The notes under the pieces were generated by a model. The model was given only the letters and a program-made list of their open reading frames with translations, searched no databases and had not been told where the DNA came from. From contig NC_011566.1 of the NCBI RefSeq assembly GCF_000014885.1, positions 3,515,501 to 3,579,500 on the forward strand: a DNA stretch of 64,000 nt, in the 5' to 3' direction. Source of the stretch: Shewanella piezotolerans WP3. Lineage in GTDB: Bacteria > Pseudomonadota > Gammaproteobacteria > Enterobacterales > Shewanellaceae. Made by a program: the position numbers and the translations under genes. Shown in pieces: positions 1 to 8,555 of this stretch; the stretch's first letter is position 1, and each line of letters begins with the position of its first letter.

Positions 1-433
1 CAAAGGTCACACTTGGGGTACTAGTATAGATAAGCTTACTGATATTCGATTTTTTACAAGCGTTAATGATGTACTGGGCCCCATCAACATTGGGTGAGTA
101 ATAGCTTTGTTTACTGCCCCAAACTCCGGCTTTAGAGGCAACATGAAATACAATGTCACAACTATGCATCGCAGCCATTGCAGCCGACTCATCAGCTAGG
201 TCGCCCTTGACCATCGTCACTCCCATCGCAGAGAGCTGCGGATAATCACCACGGGCAAAGCCTGTCACTTTAATGCCGACAGCCAACAAACGCTCACAAA
301 TGGCTTTACCTAAAAAGCCACCCGCGCCAGTCACAAATGCATGGGATGCGTACTGTTTTAAATTTGTGAGTGCTACTTGCTCGGCTTGAGCAAAATCACC
401 TAGCACGGGAGTATTTGCGTTATAGTCAGACAC
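1..433 (-). CDS. oleD: OleD, NADPH-dependent 2-alkyl-3-ketoacid reductase (partial, N-terminal part)
   Basis: This is the N-terminal ~144 residues of an extended short-chain dehydrogenase; the rest lies left of the window. The Rossmann motif TGAGGFLG follows a ~35-residue leader, and ARGDYP plus FHVASKAGVWG are typical of the OleD / 3-beta-HSD-like family. In the olefin pathway OleD reduces the 2-alkyl-3-keto acid made by OleA to the beta-hydroxy acid used by OleC. The start is read as GTG at 433. An in-frame TTG at 439 is the only alternative before the stop of oleC, which ends 7 bp upstream, so the genes are tightly coupled. The frame runs open to the window edge. The assignment rests on sequence plus its position next to oleC, oleB and oleA. 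Confidence 0.9.
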   Translation of the reverse strand, partial: MSDYNANTPVLGDFAQAEQVALTNLKQYASHAFVTGAGGFLGKAICERLLAVGIKVTGFARGDYPQLSAMGVTMVKGDLADESAAMAAMHSCDIVFHVASKAGVWGSKQSYYSPNVDGAQYIINACKKSNISKLIYTSTPSVTF

Positions 434-439
434 AATCAA

Positions 440-2149
440 CTATTCCTTGATCTGTTTCTGGGCCCAAACGGCCAGTTTCTCTCTGAATATTTTGGCGTTA
501 TGGCGAATATCAACTGGAAATTCAGCATGGATAAGGAAACGTTCTATCCCTTGAGTGTAGCTATGTTGCTCAGCCAGTTGTCTAAGCTCAGCATAAAGTA
601 CCGCTGAGTTTGCACATGCCAAAGACTGATTGAGTTCAATACAAACTAACGGTGTGACTTTACCAGCAACAGTAACCCCCACTAGCGCACTGCGTTTAAT
701 ATCAGGGTGTGTATTAAAAATACGCTCAGTTGGGATAGAGTAGTAACGCAGTCTGTTGTCACCAGCGGTTGTTGCATCAACTCGGTGTGCCTTACGGCCA
801 CACATCCATAACAATCCATTGTCGTCTAGATAGCCTAGATCGCCCATACGGTGACGAACATCATCGCCATCGATGATTTTGGCGGCCTGAGTGGCACTGT
901 CTCGTTGATAATATGCACGGCTCACCATTGGGCCCTTTACGACTATTTCACCAATTTGATTAGCCGCAAGTTTAAGCCCCTCTTGCCAATCGTCAATCGG
1001 GTTTTCATCGATATCTATAATCGAAATATCGACCCCATTAATGGCATTGCCGACACAGATCCCACCACCATTGTCAGTAACATCCGTAGTCTTAAATAGC
1101 GCCTTGCTGCCGATTTTACTTAACGGTAGCGATTCGGTCGCGCCATAAGAGTTAAGCACTTCAACGTCGCTATTGAGCATCTGACTAAAGCGTTTAATTG
1201 ATGAAATAGTTGCTGGCGCCCCCGCAGAGATTACCCGTTTAATACTGCTCAATTTGTGTTGAGTTTCGCAGCCTGCTTGCCCTAAGCGCTCTATCAATGC
1301 AGGATTGACAAACATGTTACTGCATTGATACTTATCAATTGCAGCAAAGATAAAATTGGGATTGGCTGTTATCGGCTTACTGGCATCCATATCAGGGACG
1401 ATAGAGGCCATACCAAGGGCTGGGCCAAATAGAGAAAACAGTGGAAAGGTAGCTAAATCACGCTCACCCGGTTTAATGGTGTAATCATGTTTAAGTGCGC
1501 TAATTTGCGCCTCAAACATTTTATGAGAGTAGACAACCCCTTTAGGGGTACCAGTGCTGCCACTGGTAAACAATATTGCGGCCATTGCATCTTCTGCGAG
1601 CCATTGCATTTCAAACGGTTTATCTTCAGCAACTTGGCTGACAATATGCTCAAGTCGAACTGCGCCGGTTAGTGCGCTAGCAAGCGCACCACCACCACCA
1701 ACAGTGATTAAGTGTTTAACGCTACCTTTTGCCCAGCCAAATAAACGCCTAGCAACATGGGCTTTAGGGATACCAATAAAAACATCTGGTTTTGCTTCAA
1801 TAAAACACTGTTTGAGGTTTTTTACCCCCATGCCAGGATCAACCAAGATCGGGATGATACCCGCTTTAAATAACGCAAAAGTTAAACAGAAAAAGTCGAC
1901 ACTCGGTGTAACCATCAACACCGCTTTCATATCGGGCTTTAGCCCAAACTGAATAAGCGCTGCCGCTATACGGTCACTTTGGGTATTAAGCGTTTGAAAG
2001 TCCATCTCTTCATAGCTTAAATCCGTAACTGACTGGCCATTTGAGTGCTGCACGGCAACCGCAAGAAAGTCGGGAATATTGTTAGCAGCATTAACCAGGT
2101 GACGACAAAGGTTAGCCCCTACCTGATGGCTCTCAAGCGATTTGTTCAT
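440..2149 (-). CDS. oleC: OleC, AMP-dependent beta-lactone synthetase
   Basis: A 569-residue member of the adenylate-forming (ANL) superfamily. The phosphate-binding motif TSGSTGTPKG lies near residues 195-204, followed by SYGATES and a MGDLGYLDDNGLLWMCGR block before the C-terminal lid. OleC activates the 2-alkyl-3-hydroxy acid with ATP and closes it to a cis-beta-lactone, which OleB decarboxylates to a long-chain olefin. The gene starts 6 bp after the stop of oleB and ends 7 bp before oleD, so it is an internal operon gene. Length and order match Shewanella oleABCD clusters. By fold alone it could be called a fatty-acyl-CoA ligase, but the neighbours decide against that. Confidence 0.93.
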   Translation of the reverse strand: MNKSLESHQVGANLCRHLVNAANNIPDFLAVAVQHSNGQSVTDLSYEEMDFQTLNTQSDRIAAALIQFGLKPDMKAVLMVTPSVDFFCLTFALFKAGIIPILVDPGMGVKNLKQCFIEAKPDVFIGIPKAHVARRLFGWAKGSVKHLITVGGGGALASALTGAVRLEHIVSQVAEDKPFEMQWLAEDAMAAILFTSGSTGTPKGVVYSHKMFEAQISALKHDYTIKPGERDLATFPLFSLFGPALGMASIVPDMDASKPITANPNFIFAAIDKYQCSNMFVNPALIERLGQAGCETQHKLSSIKRVISAGAPATISSIKRFSQMLNSDVEVLNSYGATESLPLSKIGSKALFKTTDVTDNGGGICVGNAINGVDISIIDIDENPIDDWQEGLKLAANQIGEIVVKGPMVSRAYYQRDSATQAAKIIDGDDVRHRMGDLGYLDDNGLLWMCGRKAHRVDATTAGDNRLRYYSIPTERIFNTHPDIKRSALVGVTVAGKVTPLVCIELNQSLACANSAVLYAELRQLAEQHSYTQGIERFLIHAEFPVDIRHNAKIFREKLAVWAQKQIKE

Positions 2150-2155
2150 CGATTT

Positions 2156-3061
2156 TTAAGCCACCGAGTCTTGGACAGCTTCAATGCTATTTTCATCAAT
2201 AAAGGTTTTGACATGCGCAATCACTTCATCAGATGCATCTTCTAAAATGTAATGACCACAGTCTGCAAATTCATGCACCTTTGCATGAGGCATCCTCTGT
2301 TTCCACTCATCGAGAAAATGCTTATCAAATACAAAGTCTTGTAGACCCCAACAGATAACGGTTGGCACCTTGGCAAACTTATCTAAACTTGCAGCAATAT
2401 CGGACACCATCTCGTAGTTACGATCGCCCGGCTTTAAGGGGATGTCCTGCACGAAGCGTAAAGTTGAAATACGATTCGCCCACGAATTGAAAGGCGCAAC
2501 ATAGGCCTCGCGAATATCTTTATGCATAGGCTTACGCTTAACGCCGACATAGGATGCAGCTGATGAGAAAGCGTTAAAACCACGCACTAAGCAAGTTCCG
2601 AGTAAAGTATTACGGCAAATTGATAGCGCCCATGGAAAAGGCTTAGATTCTGGCAGGTGGAACGCGCCAGTGTTTAAAATCACTAAACGCTTGATGCGTT
2701 CAGGATAACGAGCTGCATAGCCCATACCAATCATGCCACCCCAGTCGTGAACTACTAGCGTGATATTGTTTTTAACCTCAAGATGCTCAAGCAGCGCTTC
2801 AAGATCGTCAATACGACTCTTAAGAGTATAATCATAGCCACTATCATCTGGCTTATCAGATAATCCACAACCAATGTGGTCAGGGACGATACATTGATGC
2901 TTATCGCTCAACGCGCTAATGAGGTTTCGGTAGTAGAACGACCAACTTGGGTTACCGTGAACCATGACGACTGGATCACCAGAGCCTTCATTCACATATT
3001 GAAGTTTATTGCCGTTTCTATCTAAATAATTACGTTTAAATGGGTGCAGAGTGTCTAACAT
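2156..3061 (-). CDS. oleB: OleB, alpha/beta-hydrolase beta-lactone decarboxylase
   Basis: A 301-residue alpha/beta hydrolase of the haloalkane-dehalogenase type. HGNPSW (about 35-40) forms the oxyanion region and HDWGG carries the nucleophile Asp106. Asp242 (GLQDF) and His270 (CGHYILED) are the likely partner residues. The family converts the beta-lactone made by OleC into the cis-olefin and CO2. A GGAAG ribosome binding site 5 bp before the ATG supports this start. It lies 75 bp downstream of oleA and 6 bp upstream of oleC on the same strand. The nucleophile is Asp rather than Ser, which fits OleB and argues against an esterase. Confidence 0.92.
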   Translation of the reverse strand: MLDTLHPFKRNYLDRNGNKLQYVNEGSGDPVVMVHGNPSWSFYYRNLISALSDKHQCIVPDHIGCGLSDKPDDSGYDYTLKSRIDDLEALLEHLEVKNNITLVVHDWGGMIGMGYAARYPERIKRLVILNTGAFHLPESKPFPWALSICRNTLLGTCLVRGFNAFSSAASYVGVKRKPMHKDIREAYVAPFNSWANRISTLRFVQDIPLKPGDRNYEMVSDIAASLDKFAKVPTVICWGLQDFVFDKHFLDEWKQRMPHAKVHEFADCGHYILEDASDEVIAHVKTFIDENSIEAVQDSVA

Positions 3062-3136
3062 GACGCTTCCTATAATTCTTTACTGAGCTTTTCTATGTAG
3101 GGCTTGCTAGCAGTGTTTAACTGCTAGTGTGTTTAT

Positions 3137-4186
3137 TTACCACTTTAGCCCTAACATCATGCAATTTAAGCCACTGCCTATACCTAAGAAACTCACTTGG
3201 TCGCCACTTTTCAAGAAGCCTTGATCGTGTGCCATCGCAGCGGTAACAGGTAAAGAGACCGTGCCCATATTGCCCAGTAGTTTATAGGTAGGAAACTCTT
3301 TCTCTTCTGGAATATTGAGCGCTTCAAGTACATTGCGACGATTCGATGAGCCCACTTGATGACAAATCACCTTATCGACTTGCTCTACCAACCAGTCGCG
3401 CTGATCTAAGAAGTGCGTCCAGGTATGACGTGCAAGTTCGACACCTTCTTTAAGCAGTGCTACGCCATTGGTACGCATAAATTCGCGGTATAGTTGTGGT
3501 CCAGCTTCTTCAAGACCCCACTGACATAAATCGTAATGCTGCGGTGCAGACAAATGACTTGCACCTAACAACTGATGTTGACGAGCGCCTTTTAAACCCA
3601 AGCTACCATCGGTCAGTAAAACGGCGACAGCGCCTGAACCACCAGTTAGTGTGGCCAGCGACTGAGCAAAATTCTGCATGGTTGGCTCAGCCAACATTTT
3701 GTCGATAGTGATATCAACAATATGACGCGCAGATTCACATGAGACCACGAGCCCCGCTTTGATCTGCCCCAGCTCGATACGGTTAGCAATGTCAAGAATA
3801 CCCGACAGCACACCTAGACAAGCATTACTGATATCGTAAATGGCTGTGTCTTTGGAAACGCCCAGTTCAGCGGCTATACGACATGCGGTTGCGGGTTCAT
3901 GTTGATCACGACAAACGCCGGTGTACACCACAGCACCTAAATCGCTGATCTGAACATCAGTTTCATTAATTGCCTTATGCGCTGCCGCCAAAGCTCCATC
4001 AGACAGTCGATGCCCTTTTGGCCACCAGCGTCTTTCATGGATCCCTGTCAATGTAGCAAGTTGCCCCATCGGAATACGAAACTTTTTGTATAACGGCGCT
4101 AAACGAGATTCAAGCTCTGAAGTCGAAACCACTTCAGGCGCTAATTCGTAGGCCATGCTATTGATAAAAACGCGGGAATATTTCAT
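3137..4186 (-). CDS. oleA: OleA, thiolase-family acyl-CoA head-to-head condensing enzyme
   Basis: A 349-residue thiolase-superfamily protein related to FabH. It has the nucleophile in DISNACLG (Cys123), a His in ICHQVGS (His276) and an Asn in LGNMGTVS (Asn306). OleA condenses two long-chain acyl-CoAs to a 2-alkyl-3-keto acid, the first step of long-chain olefin formation; in Shewanella the product is a polyunsaturated hydrocarbon. It is the promoter-proximal gene of the minus-strand oleA-oleB-oleC-oleD cluster. FabH-type 3-oxoacyl-ACP synthase III is the usual mis-annotation. Context and the ERRWW and CLGVLSG blocks favour OleA. Confidence 0.93.
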   Translation of the reverse strand: MKYSRVFINSMAYELAPEVVSTSELESRLAPLYKKFRIPMGQLATLTGIHERRWWPKGHRLSDGALAAAHKAINETDVQISDLGAVVYTGVCRDQHEPATACRIAAELGVSKDTAIYDISNACLGVLSGILDIANRIELGQIKAGLVVSCESARHIVDITIDKMLAEPTMQNFAQSLATLTGGSGAVAVLLTDGSLGLKGARQHQLLGASHLSAPQHYDLCQWGLEEAGPQLYREFMRTNGVALLKEGVELARHTWTHFLDQRDWLVEQVDKVICHQVGSSNRRNVLEALNIPEEKEFPTYKLLGNMGTVSLPVTAAMAHDQGFLKSGDQVSFLGIGSGLNCMMLGLKW

Positions 4187-4270
4187 GAAACTTAATTTAA
4201 TCGCTCACTGCATTGGCTAAATATCAACCAACATAGATAATTATTTATTATTAACCAGCCATTTGAGCAA

Positions 4271-4340
4271 GAAAAAGCCGATGATTCAATAAAAAACCTC
4301 ATATCAGAGACCTTTTAATACGCTATATCATCGGCTTTTC
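4271..4340. repeat. Wide-spaced inverted repeat between oleA and the methyltransferase gene
   Basis: GAAAAAGCCGATGAT (4271-4285) is matched by ATCATCGGCTTTTC (4327-4340), about 14 paired bases around a 41-nt AT-rich centre. A/T runs flank the arms as in a bidirectional terminator, but the loop is much longer than usual. It could end transcription of the downstream-facing minus gene at 4447, or be the scar of a small inverted-repeat insertion. Confidence 0.45.
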
Positions 4341-4446
4341 TATAAAAATGGCACTACTTTCACACCTAATTCAATCACAGCAGACTTAATTACAACTTAA
4401 TAAACAAATTGTTACGCACTTATTAAATTACAAATCTACCGTTTTT

Positions 4447-5697
4447 CTATTTAAATGCACTAATTAGCGCATTTCGTGGGCTAACACTGTTTGCACAAAA
4501 TTCACTCAACTCAACTCGGTAGCCACTCTCTTCAAGATAGCAAACGCGGTCAAGTAACAACCACTTTTCGAGTACCGCTCTGAACAGGTGTGCCACTATA
4601 TCTATTCGCCGAGTTAGTCGCTGTCGCTCATATCCCAACGCTTGGTAATGTGCCCAATCTATCGGCTCATTTAACACCACTTGCTTGCTCGTTGCTGCCC
4701 ATCGACAAAAAGCCTCAAAAGAGCCGTTCAGCTGACTCAGCTTTATCGCTGGGACAGGCAGGTATTCATCAACGTGGCGCATTTCTCGCTGTAATGAATC
4801 AAAAGCTAATCGCCACGCAATTTCTTGTAAGCGGTATTGCTTGTGTTTCTCGCTCGCTATCGTGCTTTGCTGCAGTGGCAGCTGCAGATCGGCACGGCTC
4901 AATAAAAGCTCACTTTCTTTAGCGGCGTTAGACAGTGGCTGATAAGACTTAGCCTTAATAAGATGGTAGCAACATGGTGATATCACCAACTGCTTAGTCC
5001 CAGCTTGTTTAGCATGTTTAAGCAAAGTGACATGCAGGTCGCCACACGCATGTAACGCCACTGCAAGTTGTTCTTTTTTAAGCTGCTGTTGTTGCGCATC
5101 AAACGCATCAGCGCAAATAAAGTGCTGTGGCAGCTGCCATTTATCGGCGAACTGCTGGCCGGCATCACATAAATTCTGCTGCCATTCTAAACTGGTCACA
5201 CTGCGCTGATTTAACTTAGCAATCAAGCGACCTAGATGACCTTTACCTGCGCACCATTCAAGCACAGGTAGATTACTTTCGGGTATCTTCGCCGAAAATG
5301 CGGCTATCTGCTGCCATTTTCGGCCTTTAATATGTGCACTGAAATGAGCCATATCATCAAAATCAAGCAAGGGTTCTATGGCGGTAGCTGTTGTAAGCGA
5401 GCTCGGCAACAGTAAATTTAAGTCCCAATCGTTACCTTTCGCCAATAAATCCTTACGTAATGATGGCAACAGCAACTCACTAAGACGTGACTGACAAGCA
5501 TCAATTTCATCGAGTTCAATGTCAGCTAACTGCCACACCGTTTCAGCAAGAGCGGGAAATGTCTCCGCCCAAGGTAACTGTTTACACTCAAAACTGCGAT
5601 TCTGCCACAGTGGGCGACTGGCACAGAGTAAGCGATCAAGTTGCTTCAATTGAGCGACAAAGGTGGATGTATGGCTATTTTTTTGCGGCATATTCAA
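4447..5697 (-). CDS. SAM-dependent methyltransferase-domain protein
   Basis: A 416-residue class I SAM-dependent methyltransferase. Motif I reads LEWCAGKGHLGR in the middle of the protein. It is followed by an acidic strand end (SLEW), LHACGDLH and the block LVISPCCYH. The CAGKGHLGR / HACGDL / SPCCYH trio is seen in the METTL25/RRNAD1-type Methyltransf_32 group, whose substrates are mostly unknown. The flanking ~100-residue N-terminal and ~150-residue C-terminal regions are helical, with no signal peptide or membrane segment, so a cytosolic location is likely. Several His/Gln-rich stretches are present. It stands alone, and no neighbour hints at a substrate. Confidence 0.75.
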   Translation of the reverse strand: MNMPQKNSHTSTFVAQLKQLDRLLCASRPLWQNRSFECKQLPWAETFPALAETVWQLADIELDEIDACQSRLSELLLPSLRKDLLAKGNDWDLNLLLPSSLTTATAIEPLLDFDDMAHFSAHIKGRKWQQIAAFSAKIPESNLPVLEWCAGKGHLGRLIAKLNQRSVTSLEWQQNLCDAGQQFADKWQLPQHFICADAFDAQQQQLKKEQLAVALHACGDLHVTLLKHAKQAGTKQLVISPCCYHLIKAKSYQPLSNAAKESELLLSRADLQLPLQQSTIASEKHKQYRLQEIAWRLAFDSLQREMRHVDEYLPVPAIKLSQLNGSFEAFCRWAATSKQVVLNEPIDWAHYQALGYERQRLTRRIDIVAHLFRAVLEKWLLLDRVCYLEESGYRVELSEFCANSVSPRNALISAFK

Positions 5698-5792
5698 TAA
5701 CGGTTAATTCAACGCTGAAAAGTGTAATACAGACAACTTCAATATTCACCACTTCAATACTTGCTGGCAAATAGAAGTAGCAAAGAGGATAA

Positions 5793-5817
5793 AAGGAGAC
5801 ACTGTCAGTGTCTCCTT
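5793..5817 (-). terminator. Perfect 12-bp hairpin, terminator of the lipoprotein gene
   Basis: AAGGAGACACTG and CAGTGTCTCCTT are perfect arms around one base. On the minus strand the hairpin is followed by TTTTAT. It lies 28 bp past the stop of the gene at 5845-7017. Confidence 0.75.
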
Positions 5818-5844
5818 ACGATTATTGCCGCTAGTTTATCACAG

Positions 5845-7017
5845 CTAGGTGTTAGATTTTATAGCCTGCTTCTCACTGCTTCTAATTTGCATGCGCTTAC
5901 CCAACCACACTCCGAGTCCTAGTGGTGCAAAAAATACCACCAGCAAGAACAGGACAAAATAGAGGATTAAGCTTTTTAACGTTTTGGTGAGCTCTTCAAA
6001 TACCACTTTAACGGTTTGCTCCGAGATTGCTTCTAAATCAACAGCCGCCGCAGCCCTTTCTCTGGCAACCATGGCTTCTAAAGCAACACGCTCATTTCTA
6101 ACCATCAATTCTAATGCTTGTCGCTCAACAGAGAGTTGGCTGAGTTTATCGTCAGTGGTCTCACTTAGCTGCTCAAGCAATGGTGCAAGCTCTCGGCGTA
6201 GATCGACTGCCAGCGCTTGCATCATTTCAGGGCTTTGAGCCATCAACTGCTGAAACTTAGCCGAAGTATTACTGATACTCATCAAGGTTGCTTGTACCTC
6301 TTCTGCGTTGATATTGGAGTGCAGGGCATACAACTCCGCTTTCCAACCAAGTATTTTTGGCATCTGCTCGGCGATCATTGCCATTCTGTCAGAGATATCA
6401 CTCATCACCTCAGGCACAGTGCCAAACGTGGTTACCGCATCAAACTCATTGATCTCATTATATTCAAGCCAGTCGGTGAAGGCCGATTGACGAGTAAACG
6501 ACATATCTTTAATCGGATACTTGGCCACATACTGCTTTACGAATGCTTGATTCTTTTTAAAATTGCTGGCACCAAAGTTTTTAATTGTTCGTTCAAACTG
6601 ATCTCTCAAACTATTACTGACATCAATCGCAGCTTGTTGCTGCTCACCAAATACATTTTTGCCTGCCCCCGCTTCAAAGAACTGCGCCATCTGTTCGGTG
6701 AATACCCATGTATCAACCATCGCAGCGGTCGGTGATGCTTGAAAGATGGTATGTTGCAAGTTTTGCTCAGCATTAATTTTCCACATTAAAGTGTTAGATT
6801 TGATTGGGATACTATCGCTATTTCGCTCTATCATGTCAGCCGCACTTTCCACTTGGCTGTAAAACACCGTACTAAAATCCCGGCTAAACACGCGCATGTT
6901 TAGCTGATCTTTTGGCAATGGCTCAATACCGCTCTCAAGCTTTATCTCTAACAACGAACAGCCAGCCACTAACACGCCAACAACACTGACAAAGCAAAAG
7001 CGATACATCGCTCTCAT
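5845..7017 (-). CDS. Lipoprotein with coiled coil and C-terminal membrane segment, function unknown
   Basis: About 390 residues. The start is placed at ATG 7017 because GGAGG lies just upstream (7022-7026) and the protein then begins with a lipoprotein signal MRAMYRFCF...VAGC with the lipid Cys near residue 20. The longer frame from 7041 has no binding site. The body is helical with Gln/Glu/Met-rich segments, and about residues 290-350 look like a coiled coil rich in Arg/Glu/Ala. A hydrophobic span (LILYFVLFLLVVFFAPLGLG) near the end is followed by basic residues, so the protein may be anchored in both membranes or at one membrane twice. Similar Shewanella proteins are sometimes labelled chemotaxis protein, but I see no signalling domain. 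Function not assigned. Confidence 0.7.
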   Translation of the reverse strand: MRAMYRFCFVSVVGVLVAGCSLLEIKLESGIEPLPKDQLNMRVFSRDFSTVFYSQVESAADMIERNSDSIPIKSNTLMWKINAEQNLQHTIFQASPTAAMVDTWVFTEQMAQFFEAGAGKNVFGEQQQAAIDVSNSLRDQFERTIKNFGASNFKKNQAFVKQYVAKYPIKDMSFTRQSAFTDWLEYNEINEFDAVTTFGTVPEVMSDISDRMAMIAEQMPKILGWKAELYALHSNINAEEVQATLMSISNTSAKFQQLMAQSPEMMQALAVDLRRELAPLLEQLSETTDDKLSQLSVERQALELMVRNERVALEAMVARERAAAAVDLEAISEQTVKVVFEELTKTLKSLILYFVLFLLVVFFAPLGLGVWLGKRMQIRSSEKQAIKSNT

Positions 7018-7264
7018 AAAGCCTCCAAAACACTGCAACATACTGAATCTTATATCTAAAGTTTAATTTCCGCGGATTCTAGCACTGGTTAAGATTAAGC
7101 ACTAGTTGTAAAGTTAAGCGTCCATACATTTTGCGTAAGCACGCTACGGCTAATTAGAGCCTGGGTAACCATTCCCTTTTAAAGCATAGATACAAGCACA
7201 TTGCTTGTAACTCAATTCTAGCTAACTTACACTTCGACGCAAATTCGAACAGGTGCACAATAAA

Positions 7265-7510
7265 ATGCAATCACCCTGCGTAGCTCGTTGTGGGCTAAAT
7301 GAAGATGATTACTGTATGGGCTGCTACCGCCACATTGACGAAATAGTCGGTTGGGGGAGCGCCAGTGAGGACCAAAAAGCTCAAATTTGGACTAAGCTCG
7401 AGCAGCGCAAAGCTGACATGATCGATGGTGAAAATAGCGCCATTTTAAGTAGAGCAAAGTGGTTAGAAGCAGAAGCTAGAATAGCCGACGCTGACAACAG
7501 CTCCACATAA
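7265..7510 (+). CDS. DUF1289 family small cysteine protein
   Basis: An 81-residue protein beginning MQSPCVARCGLNEDDYCMGC, the Cys pattern CxxxC...CxxC of DUF1289 (YdhL-like). It probably binds a metal or Fe-S centre, and its role is unknown. ATG at 7265 is preferred over GTG at 7253. AGGTG at 7251-7255 would be a ribosome binding site 9 bp before the ATG, whereas the GTG lies inside it. It is a single gene followed at once by a strong hairpin terminator. Confidence 0.85.
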   Translation: MQSPCVARCGLNEDDYCMGCYRHIDEIVGWGSASEDQKAQIWTKLEQRKADMIDGENSAILSRAKWLEAEARIADADNSST

Positions 7511-7513
7511 AAC

Positions 7514-7539
7514 AAAAAAGCCGCAGTATGCGGCTTTTT
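7514..7539. terminator. Bidirectional terminator between convergent genes
   Basis: AAAAAAGCCGCA-TA-TGCGGCTTTTT forms a GC-rich hairpin with A and T runs on both sides. It sits between the DUF1289 gene (+) and yajD (-) and can serve both. Confidence 0.85.
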
Positions 7540-7569
7540 CTATAATGTATGACTCTTCAATAAAGTCGA

Positions 7570-7929
7570 TTATTTCTTAAGCATACTTTTCAAATCAGCG
7601 AATGGATTATAGGTTGCCGCATCCACCTTGGCTTCTGTCGTTGCACCATACTGAATCAACTCTTCAAACTTTGAATGTTCGTTGTCATGGCAGTACAAAC
7701 ATAACAATTCCCAGTTCGAGCCGTCCGATGGGTTGTTATCATGGTTATGATCACGATGATGCACTGTCAATTCTCGCAAGTTCGCATTATTAAACTCGCG
7801 AGTACAGCGACCACAAACCCAAGGATAAAGCTTAAGCGCTTGCTCTCGGTAACCCGTTTCACGTTTAGCCTTATACTCTCGAGCTTCGGCCAGTACTTTA
7901 TCTAACTTACTTTGTCCTGGTGCAGGCAT
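7570..7929 (-). CDS. yajD: YajD, HNH-type nuclease-fold protein
   Basis: A 119-residue protein with the zinc-finger HNH pattern: CGRC (about 39-42), LTVHHRDHNHDNNPSDGSNW, and LLCLYCHDNEHSKFEE. These are the His-His core and the second CxxC expected of an HNH endonuclease. It matches E. coli YajD in length and motif order. The true substrate of YajD is not known to me, so a DNA nuclease activity is inferred from the fold. It is convergent with the DUF1289 gene and shares its terminator. Confidence 0.9.
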   Translation of the reverse strand: MPAPGQSKLDKVLAEAREYKAKRETGYREQALKLYPWVCGRCTREFNNANLRELTVHHRDHNHDNNPSDGSNWELLCLYCHDNEHSKFEELIQYGATTEAKVDAATYNPFADLKSMLKK

Positions 7930-8035
7930 TCACTTTATCTCATCTTGAATTAACACTTATGGGCTGAATTCTAACACTGAAAGTCATCTATACCCAAGCT
8001 TCTGCAAATGCGCTTGTCAGCTGACATCGCTGTAA

Positions 8036-8460
8036 TACCAATTGCATTAAGTATTTGGCCAGTTCGGAACCCCTCAGTCTTTTCAATTCAAAGCGCATCG
8101 GTAAAGAAATGGTTATTCCCTTTTAAGCCAATGCAAAGCAAAAGTGGAAAGACTGAGGGGCTCACGTAGTGCGGCTGAGGTTAAACAAATTGGCAAACGC
8201 TGTATGCTTCGCTATGGGATTTGGATATACGACTAAATGGTCTATTTTGTTCCATACAAAATAAGACATTCCGACCCTCCTTGGCGGTCAGATTTAGGAG
8301 GTACGAGACCAAGGATGGTCGAAGGTAGAATAATGCAGGAGCAATTATCGAGAGCGAAGCAGGATGCCAGAGCCGAGAATAACTATTAGCTCAAATCCCG
8401 CTACTTGCCTACAGCGTTTTGAATTCCCGCTGAATGGTCAAACTTTTAATATAATTGGTA
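8036..8460. mobile_element. MITE-like element, family A copy 1 (425 bp)
   Basis: The ends TACCAATTGCATTAAG and ...TAATTGGTA are inverted repeats. Directly outside lies TAA on both sides (8033-8035 and 8461-8463), a 3-bp target duplication. There is no coding capacity. It is the same element as 10750-11027 in the same orientation, but with a ~150-bp extra block at about 8230-8380. A TGGTTATTCCCTTTTAA core (8110-8127 region) recurs in other repeats of the window. Confidence 0.8.
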
Positions 8461-8507
8461 TAAATAGTAGATGCTTCAAATCTACTGCTTATCTTTCATG
8501 GTACAAA

Positions 8508-8537
8508 CATTCCTCGACACAGTTGTATCGAGGAATG
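8508..8537 (-). terminator. Stem-loop after the BCCT transporter gene
   Basis: CATTCCTCGA and TCGAGGAATG form a perfect 10-bp stem with a 10-nt loop, 19 bp past the stop of the transporter gene. The T run after it is weak, so it may be a 3' stabilising hairpin rather than a full terminator. Confidence 0.55.
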
Positions 8538-8555
8538 ATATGAATAAAAGCAACC

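Noticed and set aside
6217..6735. 172-residue open frame on the plus strand
   Set aside because: Lies wholly antisense to the lipoprotein gene, with no family resemblance, start signal or promoter; a shadow of biased codon use.
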